Shown: one piece after another, positions 10,541 to 22,605 of the stretch
How positions within the stretch are numbered: position 1 is the first letter of the stretch
Layout of the letters: each line of letters opens with the position of its first letter
NCBI GenBank assembly: GCA_948567375.1
Contig: OX419760.1
Span: forward strand, 18,848,001-18,912,000
Length of the DNA: 64,000 nucleotides
From: Lunularia cruciata
Taxonomy: Eukaryota > Streptophyta > Marchantiopsida > Lunulariales > Lunulariaceae
Reading direction: 5' to 3'
The notes under the pieces: generated by a model
The model's input: the letters and a program-made list of their open reading frames with translations, nothing else
Database searches by the model: none
Told to the model about the DNA's origin: nothing
Translations under genes and position numbers: made by a program

Positions 10541-11552
10541 AGGTCCAAATCATGTGTGATATATCTCGTTGGAAGCGTCTCATTCAAGGCTTTCCATTGC
10601 CACCAAAATCATAGATTTTGGAGGTATGTAACATAAGTTACAAGCATTTGAAGTTTTGGGAGTAGATGTACAAAGAAGTTTAGTGTCTTTGGGTCTACAA
10701 GACTTCGGACTTTAGACTTTGGACTTTGGGTTTACATGACTTCGGGTCTAAAGACTTCACCTCAAGACAAATGTGATTCAATCCGAGGTAGTCAAACATT
10801 GGATGTAGGACTCTTTGGGTCAGATATTTTGAAGCGTCTAAAATAATTAGGATAAGAAGATATTTAGGATACCCATAACTTCATTTTAAATTTTGATTGA
10901 AAATAAGAGAGAATTAGAAGAGAAATAGCAATAGTGAATGAACCTAAAGTGCAAGATCAGACAGTAAGTGTCTTTAGGTCAGTTACATGAGTGATTAGGG
11001 GAAAGTGAGTTGCAAATTGAAGACATAGATAGTGTATCCATGCTTTCAATTACAAGTCTTGATGAAGATATAGTAAAATTAGCAAAGGAATTGATAGTAG
11101 TTAGACCCGAAGTAAGAGATATAGGAGTGCAAGTGTCCTGGATTTAACATTTGACACTTTAGAGAAGAGTGCGTTGGAGATAGAGATTTAAAAGGATTAA
11201 TTATGATAGGAATTGTAGATCAGGAAAGAGAAGTAGTAGAATTAGTAGAGGAATTAGAGTTGTGAAACCCGAGGACAGAGTAATAGTGAGTGAAGTAACT
11301 TCGGGATTGAAAGCCGAAGAACAAGTAGACATCAGATCGGATCAGTAATAGTTTTGAGATTTGAAGAGGTAGATATGAAGAGGTGCATTGTCATTTTGGA
11401 TCTATAGGTTAGAAGAGTTGTTAGGAAACGATATAGTTTTTAGAACTGTTAATTGCTTCATTGTTTAAGAGTGGCATTTGTAGGAAATTGTTGTTCAGTG
11501 CTCATAATTTTTGAGAATAGATAAAGCAAAGTGTTGTGAAGTAGTGCTTGCT

Positions 11553-12293
11553 TGTAATACTCCGAGGACAAAAGAAGAGAGAAAACACAAATTGCACACT
11601 CAAACATTCGATGCCCCAAGGGAGCACCTTCTCTTTATTATATAGACAAAGAGGATCTCCTCCAAGGAAGCTCCACCATAGGATTAGGGACACAAATAGG
11701 TGACATGTCAGCAAGCTCCACCCTTGGATTACTTACTTGGATGGGTGACCTGTCTAGTCTAGGTCCTATCTGGTTGGTCAAACAATCTTTGACCGGAGGG
11801 AATCTTTTAGGGAATCTTCTTGCAGGAATCTCAAAATCACGTGAGTAAGGTACCATTGGAAAGCTCTCGATGAGACCAAGCAAAAGGAGGGAAGGCCAGC
11901 CTTTCATCCATTGGGGGGGGGGGAATTTGCACATTTTTGAGGCCTAATTCATTCGTTTAGGCCTCCAAAATTGCCTTCAAAGATTTCAGGCATATTTTGG
12001 TTCCTACTCTATTAGTAGAAGTTCCCTTTTGGTGATACCTCTTTCTGATCTGTTTAGTCCATCATGTGTAACATCCTTCCAGATGTTACCAAACCAATTC
12101 TCACCTTTAAAGCATATGTCTAGCTATTGGTTCTAAGGTTCTCAAGTCTATTTTGGTTTCAGCCCTATTAGTAGAAGTACTCTTTTGGTGATACTTCTAT
12201 CTGATCTATTTTGAACATCATGTATAACATCATTCTAGAAGTTACCAAACCAAATTTCACATCTAGATCATGTGGCTACCCCTTGGTATTACA
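11553..12293 (-). repeat. C1b 3' LTR
   Basis: Starts tgtaatactcc and ends ggtattaca in plus coordinates. Contains a run of about 11 G near 11912. Differences from the other LTR cluster in the first 45 bases (e.g. ccgagg versus ccaagg). Confidence 0.93.
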
Positions 12294-12306
12294 AACCTCT
12301 CTCCTT

Positions 12307-12489
12307 TTAAGACGCAACGTCCTCGTTGCGCAATTGTTGCTCAAATGCTTGTACTAACACTAGTGCATGTGCCAAATTGGCAGCAGGTTCCCAGGTTGCT
12401 TCATAGAGGGAGTAACCTTTCCATTGTACTAGATATTCCACCCACGGACGGTGAGTACTACGCATGCATTTTTGGAGAATCCGCTCCAC
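12307..12489 (-). CDS. C1b chromodomain (end of pol)
   Basis: An open minus-strand frame of 60 codons carries 'ERILQKCMRSTHRPW' and 'EYLVQWKGYSLYEATWEPA', a complete chromodomain. It corresponds to the C-terminus of the integrase in chromoviruses. A short gap with a frame change separates it from the GPY/F module. Confidence 0.88.
   Translation of the reverse strand: MERILQKCMRSTHRPWVEYLVQWKGYSLYEATWEPAANLAHALVLVQAFEQQLRNEDVAS
12313..12330 (-). repeat. Short hairpin upstream of the C1b purine tract
   Basis: cgcaacg (12313-12319), tcct, cgttgcg (12324-12330). The purine tract (ggagagaggtt on the minus strand) and 3' LTR follow. It corresponds in position to the larger hairpin of C1a. Confidence 0.6.
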
Positions 12490-12537
12490 TTCATATTCCT
12501 TTGTGCCATCAATGAGTATCAGACAAGGTCAAATGTC

Positions 12538-13851
12538 CTATGTGGAAGGACCTTGGCCTGATCGGGGAGCATATCTGCGGAGTAGGGAGACATGGAACAC
12601 TGGATGGATCTTTATGTGTGGTGGTAGCTCAAGGTGATAGGCCATAGTGCCGATGCGACAAAGAATTGAGAAAGGCCCAATAAAACAAGGTCTGAGCTTA
12701 CGAGATCCAACTAATGTGAGGTTGGTTGTCGATAGCCAAACTTGATCCCCAACATTGAACTCCATGTGCCTATGGTGTGCATCAGCATATTGCTTTTGTC
12801 GATTTTGCGCAATCTGTAACCTATGCTTGGCGCTCTCCACACCTTGTTGGATTCTAAAAACAAATGTGTTGACTGCATCAACCTTGGTAGTCATTGGACG
12901 GATCTTCATCAAGCTAGAAGGTGTGAAGGGATGGTCACCATACATGAGGAAGAATGGAGTGACCTAGGTGGAGGCATTCACTGAATTGTTGTAAGCAAAT
13001 TCCACCAACGGTAGTAGGGTGTCCCACCTCTCTTGCTCCTCTAAGGTGAAGCTGCGTAACATGTCTTCAATCGTGCGATTAGCCCGCTCTGTTTGGCCAT
13101 TTGTTTGTGGGTGGTAAGCTATAGACATGGCCAACTTGGTTTTGAAGAAAAAAAAGAGTGTTCACCAAAACAAACTGGTGAATTGGGTGCCTCTATCAGT
13201 GATGAGTACTCTAGACAAGCCATGGTGAGCAAAGATTGCATCTAAGTATAGTTGAGCTAGTTGTGGAGCGGTCACCTCCTTGGTGGTAGGGCGTACATGA
13301 ATCATTTTGCTGAGCCGGTCCACAAAGACCACAATGGAGTCAAACCCTTAGGTGGTCTTGGGTAATTCATAGACGAGATCCATACTCACTTGTTCCCAAC
13401 GTTGGGTAGGAGTGGAGAGAGGTTGAAGGAGCCCTGCAGGAGCTTGAATAGAGGCTTTGTTCTGTTGACAAAGTAGGCAGCTACGCACATAGTCTATCAC
13501 GTCGTTGCTCATCTTGGGCCAATAGTAATAGCGCTTGATTGCATCCAAGGTCTTGTCTACTCCGACATGAGCTGCAATGGCCAAATCATGACATTCCGCT
13601 AGAATGGTGGTGCGTAAGTCAAAGACATTTGGGATCCATAATCTGCCATCCCGAAAGGTGAGTCCTTGGGTGCTGGTGACACCTTTGGACGATTGTGCTT
13701 CTACAATCGGTGGATCAGTTTTTGTAGCAGCTAGAATCTCTTGCCAGAATTCAGGGTTAATCTTAACCTCTACCACCAAGTTGTTGGCCATTGGCATACG
13801 GGTGAACGCATCTGCCAGTTGTTTCTTACCTTCCCCGTAGGTGATTGTCAT
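12538..13851 (-). pseudogene. C1b integrase
   Basis: Reading from 13851: a linker, the HHCC finger ('ECHDLAIAAHVGVDKTLDAI', 'RSCLLCQQNKAS') and the core start 'SMDLVYELPKTT', then after a stop at about 13347 the remaining core, with the third catalytic residue preserved as 'NGQTERANRT' (about 13075). The GPY/F module from 12945 to 12538 includes 'RPCFIGPFSIL' and 'HPVFHVSLLRRYAP'. Two or three single-base lesions prevent one open frame. Confidence 0.88.
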
Positions 13852-14493
13852 GTTGAAGCGTTGTTGCCACTCTGCTCACCGAATTTGGTGACGAGATAGA
13901 TCCTTCTGCGTCTCAAGGTAGACTAGAGGTTTGTGGTCTATCTATACTATAAATGCCTTCTTGCCCAGGTAGTGCTTCCAATGCTTGGTTGCTAGAACGA
14001 TGGCCAACTCTTCTTGTTCTGTGGTGTGGTAGTTGCGCTTTGCCGGTAACAACTTTTGAGAGAAATATGCAATTGAATGCCATCTGTCATGCTACTCTTG
14101 TTGTAGGACTGCTCCTATTGTTACGCTTGATGCATCTGTAGTCAACTTGATTGGACGTTTTGGGTCATACCACTTCAAGATTGGTGCATGTAGCAAGGCG
14201 GCCTTCAATTCTTGAAAGGCCAACTCTTGTGCGGTCCCCCATGTCCACTTCTTCCCCTTGCCAAGTAGTGCCGTTAAAGGTTGTGCAACCTTGGAGAAGT
14301 CCTTGACAAATCTACAATAGAATCCTGTCAACCCCAAGAAGCTCTTAAGTTGAGTCTGATCTTCTGGGGCACTCCATTTTTGAATGACCTCTATTTTATC
14401 TATCAATACTTGAATGCCCTCTGCACTTACTCTATGCCCTAAGTAGTCTACTTCAGACTTGCCAAACTCACACTTTGAGATTTTGGCGTACAA
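13852..14493 (-). pseudogene. C1b RT thumb and RNase H
   Basis: Opens '[26 protein letters not shown]', the RT connection typical of gypsy elements, then '[26 protein letters not shown]' and the RNase H strand '[19 protein letters not shown]'. RNase H would degrade the RNA strand of the cDNA hybrid. The frame stops near 14092 and continues in another frame ('YFSQKLLPAKRNYHTTEQEELAIVLATKHW'-type sequence). Confidence 0.82.
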
Positions 14494-14998
14494 CTGATTT
14501 TGTCTTAGAATCTGAAGGACCTCTCATAGATGTTGTTTGTGTTGTCATTGTGCTACTATATACTAAGATATCATCCAAGAAGATGATAACAGACTTATCC
14601 AAGTATGGACAAAATATGTCATTCATTAGGCTCATGAAAGTGGCATGCGCATTGGTGAGGCCAAAAGGCATCACAAGATACTCAAAGTGGCCATACTTGG
14701 TTCAAAAGGCAGTTTTGTACACATCCTCCTTTGCAATTCGGATTTGATTATAACCGCTCCGCAAGTCCAGTTTGGTGAAGTATCTCGCTCCATGAAGTTG
14801 ATCAAACAGGTCATCCATGCGAGGTAAGGGGTATTTGTTCTTCACTATTTGCTTATTGAGACCCCGATAGTCAATGCACATACGCATTGTACTATCCTTC
14901 TTCTTCACAAACAAGACAGGGACCCCATATGGTGATACGCTAGGTTGGATGAACCCTTTTTGTAGCATCTCCTCAATTTGAGTCTTACACTCCTCCAA
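14468..14998 (-). pseudogene. C1b reverse transcriptase palm
   Basis: Conserved motifs in order: '[21 protein letters not shown]', '[20 protein letters not shown]', '[19 protein letters not shown]', and the catalytic '[10 protein letters not shown]'. A single lesion near 14700 (stop after 'YKTAF') separates the two halves. This is better preserved than the C1a copy. Confidence 0.88.
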
Positions 14999-15406
14999 CT
15001 CATGAGGTGATAGGCGATATAGGGCCTTACAAGGAAGTGTCTTCCCCGGGAGTGTCTCTATTTTGTGATCTTCTCACCTTTTAGGTGGTAATCCTAAGGG
15101 TAGATCATTGGAAAGACATCTTGAAACTCATCCACCACATCTTTCAATTTCTCAAGAATTTGTCCAGCAAGGTGTGCACTCTGGACTTCTCTTATTAGAC
15201 CCATAAAACATCTATCGGTCGGTCTTACAGATAGTTGTCGTCCCTACGACATATAGAGGCAATTTCTGCCTGTGTGATTTTTCTTTAACCCCAATGATTG
15301 ACCATTGGTGGGTTCTCACTACTTTCTTCCTCCAATCCACCATTGGGTTGTACTGCTCCATCCATGGCATGCCTAAAATTGCATCGTAACGGGCTAACTA
15401 TATCAC

Positions 15407-15742
15407 TCACCACTCAATTGCTTCTTGATATTCTCTTACAGAGAGGGCTACCCGTCTAGGTAATGATTCAATCCTCTCTGTTTGCCCATTTGGTAACTCT
15501 ACTTCTTCACTTCCATCTCTCTCTAGATCCATTCCCAATCTTATTGCAACAAAGCGAGACAATAAATTCTCTGTTGCTCCCGAATCTATTAATACTCTCA
15601 CTTGATTACCTTCTAGGATTCCATTCACAACAATCAATTGTGAGGTTGCCTTTCGGGATCTTTGCGCATTATTCTTCTTCCTTCCCTCGCTTCTCTGCTT
15701 CCTTATTGAGCCAGTAAGGCCACAAGGTACATTTACTGGCAA
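15407..15742 (-). CDS. C1b protease
   Basis: An open frame with the aspartic protease motif 'VRVLIDSGATENLLS' and upstream basic linker 'SIRKQRSEGRKKNNAQRS'. It overlaps the gag C-terminal frame by about 10 bases, suggesting gag and pol frames lie close together in this family. Confidence 0.82.
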   Translation of the reverse strand: MPVNVPCGLTGSIRKQRSEGRKKNNAQRSRKATSQLIVVNGILEGNQVRVLIDSGATENLLSRFVAIRLGMDLERDGSEEVELPNGQTERIESLPRRVALSVREYQEAIEW

Positions 15743-17212
15743 TCTTCATTTTCCGAAGTGGTTTCCACCTCCTCCTCTTCAATGTCCCTCTCCATGTTGT
15801 TCAAAGATTGCTTGTATGAAGGGCAAGGACCTCTAGGGAAATGAGTGTGACAATTGGTAGATATGTGCCCAATACGGCCACAATTGTAACAACGATGTTG
15901 TTCTCCTTGAGTCCCTTCTCCTCGTGGGACTCCATCTCTTTGTTCTTCTACCCGTCTCCGCTCTCCTTGAAGCGGCCGTGCTCCTTGATCCCGGAATCGA
16001 AGGTTGCCCAATTCCATTGGTATTGGTCCACCCATGTGTGGCATTTCTGCCCAATAATGTTGAGGTGGAACTACTCCTTCACCTCCACCTAATGCTCCTG
16101 CTATTCTCTACGCACAAGCAATGGCTTCAAATATCGTGCGAGGGTTTTGCACCATGACTTCTTGGCGAATCCGCTCTTTCAACCCTCGTTTGAAATTGTC
16201 GAGAGCTTCTGCTGGACTCATGTTGGTAATTGCAACTTGTAGATCCAAACAGAGTCCACCAATTGGAAATTCTTCAGCAGTCCTTCTTGCATTGCTATCC
16301 ATGTGACCTCCCTTCTCTCGGCCAGCATGGATCGTTCCCAAGCATCATACCATGTGAGCGCTTTATCGGTCAAGTACCCACATGCAAACACGCCTGCAAC
16401 ATGCTTTGTGATCTCTGTTGAGAACAATTGGAAATATCAATTCATTCTCAAGATCCAATTTTCCACTACTCCCATTGTATGTTGCCCCTTGTAAGGCTTG
16501 ATGTTACAGGTCTTCTTCATCCAGAGTAGCAATGTGGCTTCATTGTTGATAGGGTTTGTAGGCACGGGTGCCTCTCCAAGTACTTCGGTCGTATGTACTG
16601 GGTTTTGAGACGACTCTTCTCCTTGCATGGCTTGATCGTTCATGAGGATCTGCATTGACTTTGTAATGTCTCCATGGTCATCTTAATCTCTCAAAATTCA
16701 TTCAGCATCCCTTGCATTCCTCGCACTAGCTCTTGCAACTGCGGATCCATGGTTCCTGCAACACCCAATTGCTAACATCTACTTCAATATAGAGTCAATA
16801 TAATCACTCTGGAAGGCGCACGAACTATCAGAACTACCATTGGGACCTCAGAAGTATCACTCGTTGATAATACTCCTCACCAAAATTTCTAACCACAAAA
16901 TCTCTAAACATCACTTTTGGCCTCACTACAGAACGGATTTCTACTTGAGTGTTGAAAGGGAGAGGATTTGGGACATTCATATTCATTTTATCATAATAGA
17001 ATGTAGATCGTCAAATCCCACTCTCTATCACATATCACCGCAAGTAGAATCACCGTGCTTGGTGAGTTCATCACTCTGTCCATGAATTCCGCACCAAAGT
17101 GATAAACTAGCGATACCTTCATTTGCTCACGCTGGATGTACATAACCTTGATGTGGAATGGGTTTGAAAATGGAAAGTTAGGTGCGGGAAATTGTCCCCC
17201 CGGTGCATCCAT
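15733..17212 (-). pseudogene. C1b leader ORF and gag
   Basis: Fragmented frames reproduce the C1a order. The MDAPGGQFPA leader frame starts at 17212. The gag core has 'LLWMKKTCNIKPYKG' (about 16500-16570), 'ALTWYDAWERSMLAERREVTW' (about 16320-16380) and 'AITNMSPAEALDNFKRGLKERI'. The CCHC knuckle is 'CYNCGRIGHISTNC' (about 15850-15890). Stops and frameshifts prevent a full product. Confidence 0.82.
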
Positions 17213-17334
17213 CCCATCTGCTCTCTAAAGCCCTTCCTAAGTCTAGCAATTACTCTATGTTCTCCACCTCAAATTACTCAATTTCAGTAGTTCGTGCTAT
17301 TCCAAGAGGGGTGATCCACTCTCTTGGACTAGAA

Positions 17335-17351
17335 CACTTGCTCTGATACCA
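17335..17351 (-). promoter_or_regulatory. C1b primer-binding site
   Basis: On the minus strand the sequence is tggtatcagagcaagtg, one base inside the 5' LTR. It is a perfect start for the initiator-Met tRNA primer site. Confidence 0.9.
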
Positions 17352-17352
17352 T

Positions 17353-18093
17353 TGTAATACTCCAAGGAAAAGAGAAGAGAGAAAACATAGATTGCACACT
17401 CAAACATTCGATGCCCCAAGGGAGCACCTTCTCTTTATTATATAGACAAAGAGGATCTCCTCCAAGGAAGCTCCACCATAGGATTAGGGACACAAATAGG
17501 TGACATGTCAGCAAGCTCCACCCTTGGATTACTTACTTGGATGGGTAACCTGTCTAGTCTAGGTCCTATCTGGTTGGTCAAACAATCTTTGACCGGAGGG
17601 AATCTTTTAGGGAATCTTCTTGCAGGAATCTCAAAATCACGTGAGTAAGGTACCATTGGAAAGCTCTCGATGAGACCAAGCAAAAGGAGGGAAGGCAAGC
17701 CTTTCATCCATTGGGGGGGGGGGAATTTGCACATTTTTGAGGCCTAATTCATTCGTTTAGGCCTCCAAAATTGCCTTCAAAGATTTCAGGCATATTTTGG
17801 TTCCTACTCTATTAGTAGAAGTTCCCTTTTGGTGATACCTCTTTCTGATCTGTTTAGTCCATCATGTGTAACATCCTTCCAGATGTTACCAAACCAATTC
17901 TCACCTTTAAAGCATATGTCTAGCTATTGGTTCTAAGGTTCTCAAGTCTATTTTGGTTTCAGCCCTATTAGTAGAAGTACTCTTTTGGTGATACTTCTAT
18001 CTGATCTATTTTGAACATCATGTATAACATCATTCTAGAAGTTACCAAACCAAATTTCACATCTAGATCATGTGGCTACCCCTTGGTATTACA
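17353..18093 (-). repeat. C1b 5' LTR
   Basis: 741 bp, nearly identical to 11553-12293, with TATA-like tattatatagac (minus strand tatataataaag) near 17438-17450. Confidence 0.93.
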
Positions 18094-18671
18094 TTGCTGC
18101 TTGAGCTTAATTCCGAGTATCAATTTTGTGCTTGTGATTGAGAGTGTATGGAGAATTTTGAAGTGCAAATCAATGTGTTTGTTGGATGTTGGATTCCACA
18201 GCCCTGATCTTCACTTTGTGGGTTTGATCTTGAGTGAAGTGCAATCGGAGCAATGCCTTGACAAATCTGAAAGGAATTGTAGTGTTGGTAGTATTCTGCA
18301 TTTGTGAGTGCAGTGCAAAGTTGATGTGAAGCAATTTTGATTGAGGAAGTTGTGCCTTCAGTGGAGGGGTAGAACATAATTTTGAGGCAAAGTCATTTTG
18401 CAATGAAGTGCAATTTTTGGGAGAGCCTGAATCATCATAATCAAGATTATTTGGAAAAATTTGATGGAGTTGTGATTAAGAAGTGTTAATTTATGACAAG
18501 ATTGTGAGTCAATGTGTGGTTTCTACCTAAGAGATTAAAGACACAACCAAGAAGAACTACATTATGACATTTGAATTTGTTTCTTTACATTTCTGATTAG
18601 TATCTTTGCGAGAACAAACTTTACTTACCTAATTACCACAAAAGTGATATTTGTTGGGTTGTCACAATCCT

Positions 18672-19309
18672 TAAACCGATTGAGAGCTATAGTAGGGCCA
18701 GATAGTGTATAATCATTGATGAGATGTATTGGAATTGTTGAATAAATGCTTGCATGGTTTTGTTGTGTTGTTTGCAAAGCTGATTTATTTTGTCCTTCAA
18801 TTGTTCTTGTTGTCTTGGAAAGATGTACTCTTTTTGTCCTTCCATATGTATCATCACATAACTTGCTCTCATTTTTGGGATAGGCCATTGAACCTATAGT
18901 TGGGGCCATAGGGACTAAAGGAGCTAGAATAGGTGTTGTTGTATGAGGGTGCATAGCTATAGGACATGAGGTTGAGGTAGATGGGTTTCCTTGAGCAAAA
19001 GTGCTTAGCATCAATGGAAATGTTACTTGGGATAGGAAGTACTGCTTCCTTTGGATTGGAAACCTTGATAGAGGTGGGAAGTAATGCTTCACTCAAACTT
19101 AAATATTTGTTTGTGGATATAGGAAGTGATGCTTCTCCCAAACTTAAAACAACTTTACTTGTCAAAATGGGTGGTAATGCTTCCTCCAAATAGAGCAACA
19201 CTACAACCATGTGGGATGGCAAGAAATAAACATGACCAAAGTGCTTTATTTTATAGAATAAAGTAAAGAAGACATATAAATTAGCTAGGAATAGTGCCAA
19301 AAATGTCAA
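18672..19309 (-). pseudogene. Element O: gag N-terminal part
   Basis: A minus-strand frame with 'KEYIFPRQQEQLKDKINQLCKQHNKTMQAFIQQFQYISS' has the gag capsid pattern seen in plant Ty3/gypsy elements. A second frame (18625-19092) gives 'GPTIALNRFKD', which continues into the piece at 9766-10257. The upstream part (18869-19309) is Ser/Pro-rich. Three frames are needed to read through, so the gene is dead. Confidence 0.6.
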
Positions 19310-21469
19310 TAGGGTTAGTCCAATTCCATAGTAGAGAAATGCAAAGGGCTATAAAAAGAAGAGAACAATGGTACAATCCTTGCACAATTGGCCATTTACT
19401 TGGCTTGGGGAGGAACTATAGTCAGGTTCCCATGGCCGGTCATAGTTCCACTAAGGGGTAATGTCATGTTGTGGCTTGCATAACTCATGAAAAAGTAAAC
19501 TAGTGTGGTTTGTTTGCATAAAAATGGAATAGGCTGTATGATGGATCTCACAATTGAGCTATTACCATGTGAGCAATCTATGTACATTTATACAATTGGG
19601 TACATAGATTATGGTCTTCTTCTCTTTGAAGGCTCTTGTATATATAGGTGGTGGAGAGTTGAGAGAGAGGGTGTGTTTTTAGTTTGTGGAGTCTCAAGTA
19701 GGAGGAAGACGTTGGGAGTGAGAGTCATAGCAAAGAGTGAGCTTTAGAATGTGGGAGGAAGCATTTGACCGGGAGATGTCTCATGCTCCTGATCTTCCAC
19801 TCCTTTTCTCATCAAGCTTTAGATTCTCCACCGTGATGGCTTATAGGAGTGGATTGGTAGCATGTTTTGGGGTGGCATTCATGGAACCAATGATGGAAAC
19901 TTAGATCTTATTGTCCTTTTGGTGCTTAATTACAAGTAAGTTTAAGAGTTGATGATCTTTGTGCTCTTATAGATGAAGAATGATCTAATTTTGCTCATGG
20001 GCTTCAAGATGGAGTTGTGGGGTCCATTTGTCAAAAAGTGAAGAAACTAAATGACAAAAATGTACAAGTGATTGGATTCCGAGAAGAGAAGCATGGAATT
20101 TTATAGCATCAAATGAGTTTAGGGAGGCATTCAAGAGAAGAGGACCATAGTTGGAGAGTTGAGCTACCAAGCTATAATTTGTAGACTAAAATTGTGTGAT
20201 TTGAGTAGATTCTATGGGAGATATGATAGATTGAATTTGACAGAGGGATAACATTCATACCCAAGACACAAAATATACAATTTGGAGAGCTTTGTGAGAA
20301 ATTTTCATAATCTATAAAAAGAGTTGGAGAGAAAAAAATTGCTATAGTGTTCTGTCCAAGAAATTTTAGGGTTTTATCAATCTCAAATTATATCTAGTGA
20401 ATTGAAGTTAGAGCTCTAGAAAGTGAGGTGTTGGAGATCAGATGCTGATCAGGTTTGAAAATTTGGTCACTCCTAAAGTTTTGGTTTGCATCACCTTGTG
20501 AAAATTTCTAGTATTGGTGGTGGTTATGCAAATTTTTCTATGGATTAATCAAATAGAAAATTCAGGATCTTGGATCAAGCATATTTGGTCTGTAGAGCTC
20601 ACAAGTTAGCCCAACTCAAGAATTCATCCATATTTAGAGCTTGGTGTTGGATTAGGCTATTGAACTTTGCAAAGGTTTAGACAAGGGCACAACCAAGCTA
20701 TTGTGAAAATTTTGGTTGACTTTGGGTCCATGGAGATTGATAGCTTATGTAACAAACTCTACTAAAAATATTATCATAAGCTAGACAAAGCATTTTTATC
20801 TTCTATCATGATTGAGTGTCAATTCTCCTATTTGTGTGATTATGATTGAGGATTTTAGATTTTTGGAATGTTTCTATGGACTAAGTGTTCCTTTGATCCA
20901 GAAATCTAGGGAAAGTTACCAAGACCTAAGAGCAAACCCTAAATTAGGGATTTCAAAATTAGGGTGGAAATTACAAAAGCGTGCCTTGTCAAGGGAGGTG
21001 TAATGATGGGATTGAGGATTATTTCATATCATTAAGAAGCTTATCTTTAAGTTTTTCCTTTGAATTCTAGAATACTAGAATACTATAATCCAAATCAAAT
21101 ATAGAAAGTTATGCTCATCTAAGTTACATAGGATTTTTCTTGTTAAAAAGACATAGGATTACTCTACTTGGAGTACAAATTGGTTGAAGGTCGAAGTAAA
21201 TTTTGGAAGAAGCTTGGAGTACAGGTTGAAATTAGCTTGATGGTAGAGCAAGAGGGCTCTAAAGCTCAATTCTAACAAAACCATGGAGAGTTGTTGTTGA
21301 ATTCTTGTGATTGGATCCTCTCCGTGCTTGCATGCCAATTAGTACGCCTTGTTGGTTTGGATTGGTATGTGGGTGTTGCACTTAGATTCTTTCCTTCTAG
21401 GAGTGATGTGTATTTCTCCTTAGTTATGTTGGAGTTGATGACTAGCAAACCAAGAGTGCATGTTATGAT
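19310..21469. other. No gene recognised
   Basis: AT-rich sequence with many stops in all frames. It lies where the leader and 5' LTR of element O would be expected, but no second LTR copy is present to prove that. Short frames at 19505-19747, 20812-21003 and 21291-21479 show no motif. Confidence 0.4.
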
Positions 21470-22605
21470 GATAGGTTAGGTTACCCATTACTACCCTACC
21501 CGATAGTAAGAATACCAAAACCTAGAGTGAAAGGTTCTATTGGTTGGGTTCTACATATGCTCAAACTAGTAGAGACAGGTTTATTTACAACCTCTAATCT
21601 ATAAGCTCCATAACTAGGCACCCTATGCGTTCCCAAAGAGAGAAAGGCAAAGTACAACAACATGCACTTGCTATAAACACTTACCCTTGCAGATGGCTTG
21701 AGAGTTTGTCACGCTCACCAGCCCTTTGGCCTCCATGTATATCATTTAGTACTTAGGTAACACATCTATGAACTAATACAACCTCCTTCATACCCAACCA
21801 ATGCAATGAGTAACCAAGGAGCATTGATTCACAACACAAATCATCTAACTCTCAAGAAAATGCACTTACTCACTCACATCATACACAAAACTAGGTCAAT
21901 ACTTTGGTAATTTTTGTATTAAGTCTAGCCGCATTCACCATGAGACATAGAGTAATATTACAATCCCATTGGGATGAAAGGTGACCAATTCCCATAGCTA
22001 CATTGGTCAGCTCCTCCTACAAGTAGAAAGATCATAACTCCTTACATTTTTCTTCTTCTCAAGAGACTCCTCCACAACATATATTCAAACCAGAAGATTA
22101 CCCTCACAAGAGGAGACAATACTCCCTAAATAGCTACTCTAAGCCTAAAAATAATTTCTTATCTACCCTAAGCACAATTGTAAAAGACCAAGACCAAGGA
22201 GAGAAATAGGAGAATGGAACATCACATTGGGATACTTGAATGTGTGTAAACTCCAAATGCCTAACATGAGCTTTGGTTCTTGTATTCATAAGGAACATAC
22301 AAGGCTTTTGAGAAACTTCTCAAGAAGCTTCCTTGAGCCACTTTCTTGGAGTGCAAGCCAAGTTAACCAAGAAGCTTCTCAAGAAGCTTCCTTCTAGAAG
22401 CCGTCAACTCGGCTTGCAAGCTAAATTAGTTAGAAGCTTCTAGAAGCTTCCTTCTAGAAGCTACTTACTTGGGGTGCAAGCTAAGCTAGTCAAGATGTTT
22501 CCTAAGAACCTTCTTAGATACTTTTGGAATATTATAGGCTAATGTGACCTATTCACTACTTCATTAGCCCTAACTAACTTTGTTGCTAAACTCCATATTG
22601 TTACA
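21470..22605 (-). repeat. G3 3' LTR (left edge approximate)
   Basis: The right edge, ttgttaca at 22605, is followed by a minus-strand purine tract (agtaggagaatt) and then the 3' end of a chromovirus pol, which places an LTR here. The left edge is uncertain. The partner LTR is outside the window or deleted. Confidence 0.5.
22305..22470. repeat. Imperfect repeats of AGAAGCTTC with a shared spacer
   Basis: About three imperfect units of roughly 60 bp contain palindromic 'agaagcttct' cores and a spacer 'cttgg.gtgcaagc.aa'. They lie inside the presumed G3 LTR. Confidence 0.6.

Larger units (their letters stand above)
11553..18093 (-). mobile_element. C1b: full-length Ty3/gypsy chromovirus, minus strand
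   Basis: This 6.54-kb element has two 741-bp LTRs (11553-12293 and 17353-18093) that differ at only about ten positions by eye. The target duplication TTGCT (11548-11552 and 18094-18098) is intact. It carries gag, protease, RT, RNase H, integrase and chromodomain in chromovirus order, with a perfect Met-type primer site. It is inserted in X1. It retains the integrase catalytic Glu that C1a lost and is the younger copy, but stops and frameshifts remain in gag and pol. Confidence 0.95.
10263..18666 (+). mobile_element. X1: X-family element interrupted by C1b
   Basis: X1 starts tgtggtacacacattttt and ends gggttgtcaca, flanked by ATCCT on both sides (10258-10262 and 18667-18671). X sequence covers 10263-11552 and 18099-18666; C1b plus one TTGCT copy fills the gap. 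Homology to X2 is clear over 11200-11552 (compare 43090-43440) and 18100-18666 (compare 43440-44026), including '...aacccgagga...' and the 'cttgagctt...tcgagtatcaa' block. A TATA-like tataaaa lies at 10534-10540. X1 lacks most of the long ORF present in X2, so it is internally deleted. It is inserted in gag of O. Confidence 0.85.

Noticed and set aside
11905-11920. Run of about 11 G as a possible G-quadruplex signal
   Set aside because: It is a homopolymer within the C1 LTR, present in both C1b LTRs and in the solo LTR with varying length; simple slippage explains it.
22305-22470. Possible CRISPR-like array
   Set aside because: Repeats are imperfect, spacing is irregular and the genome is a plant nuclear genome.
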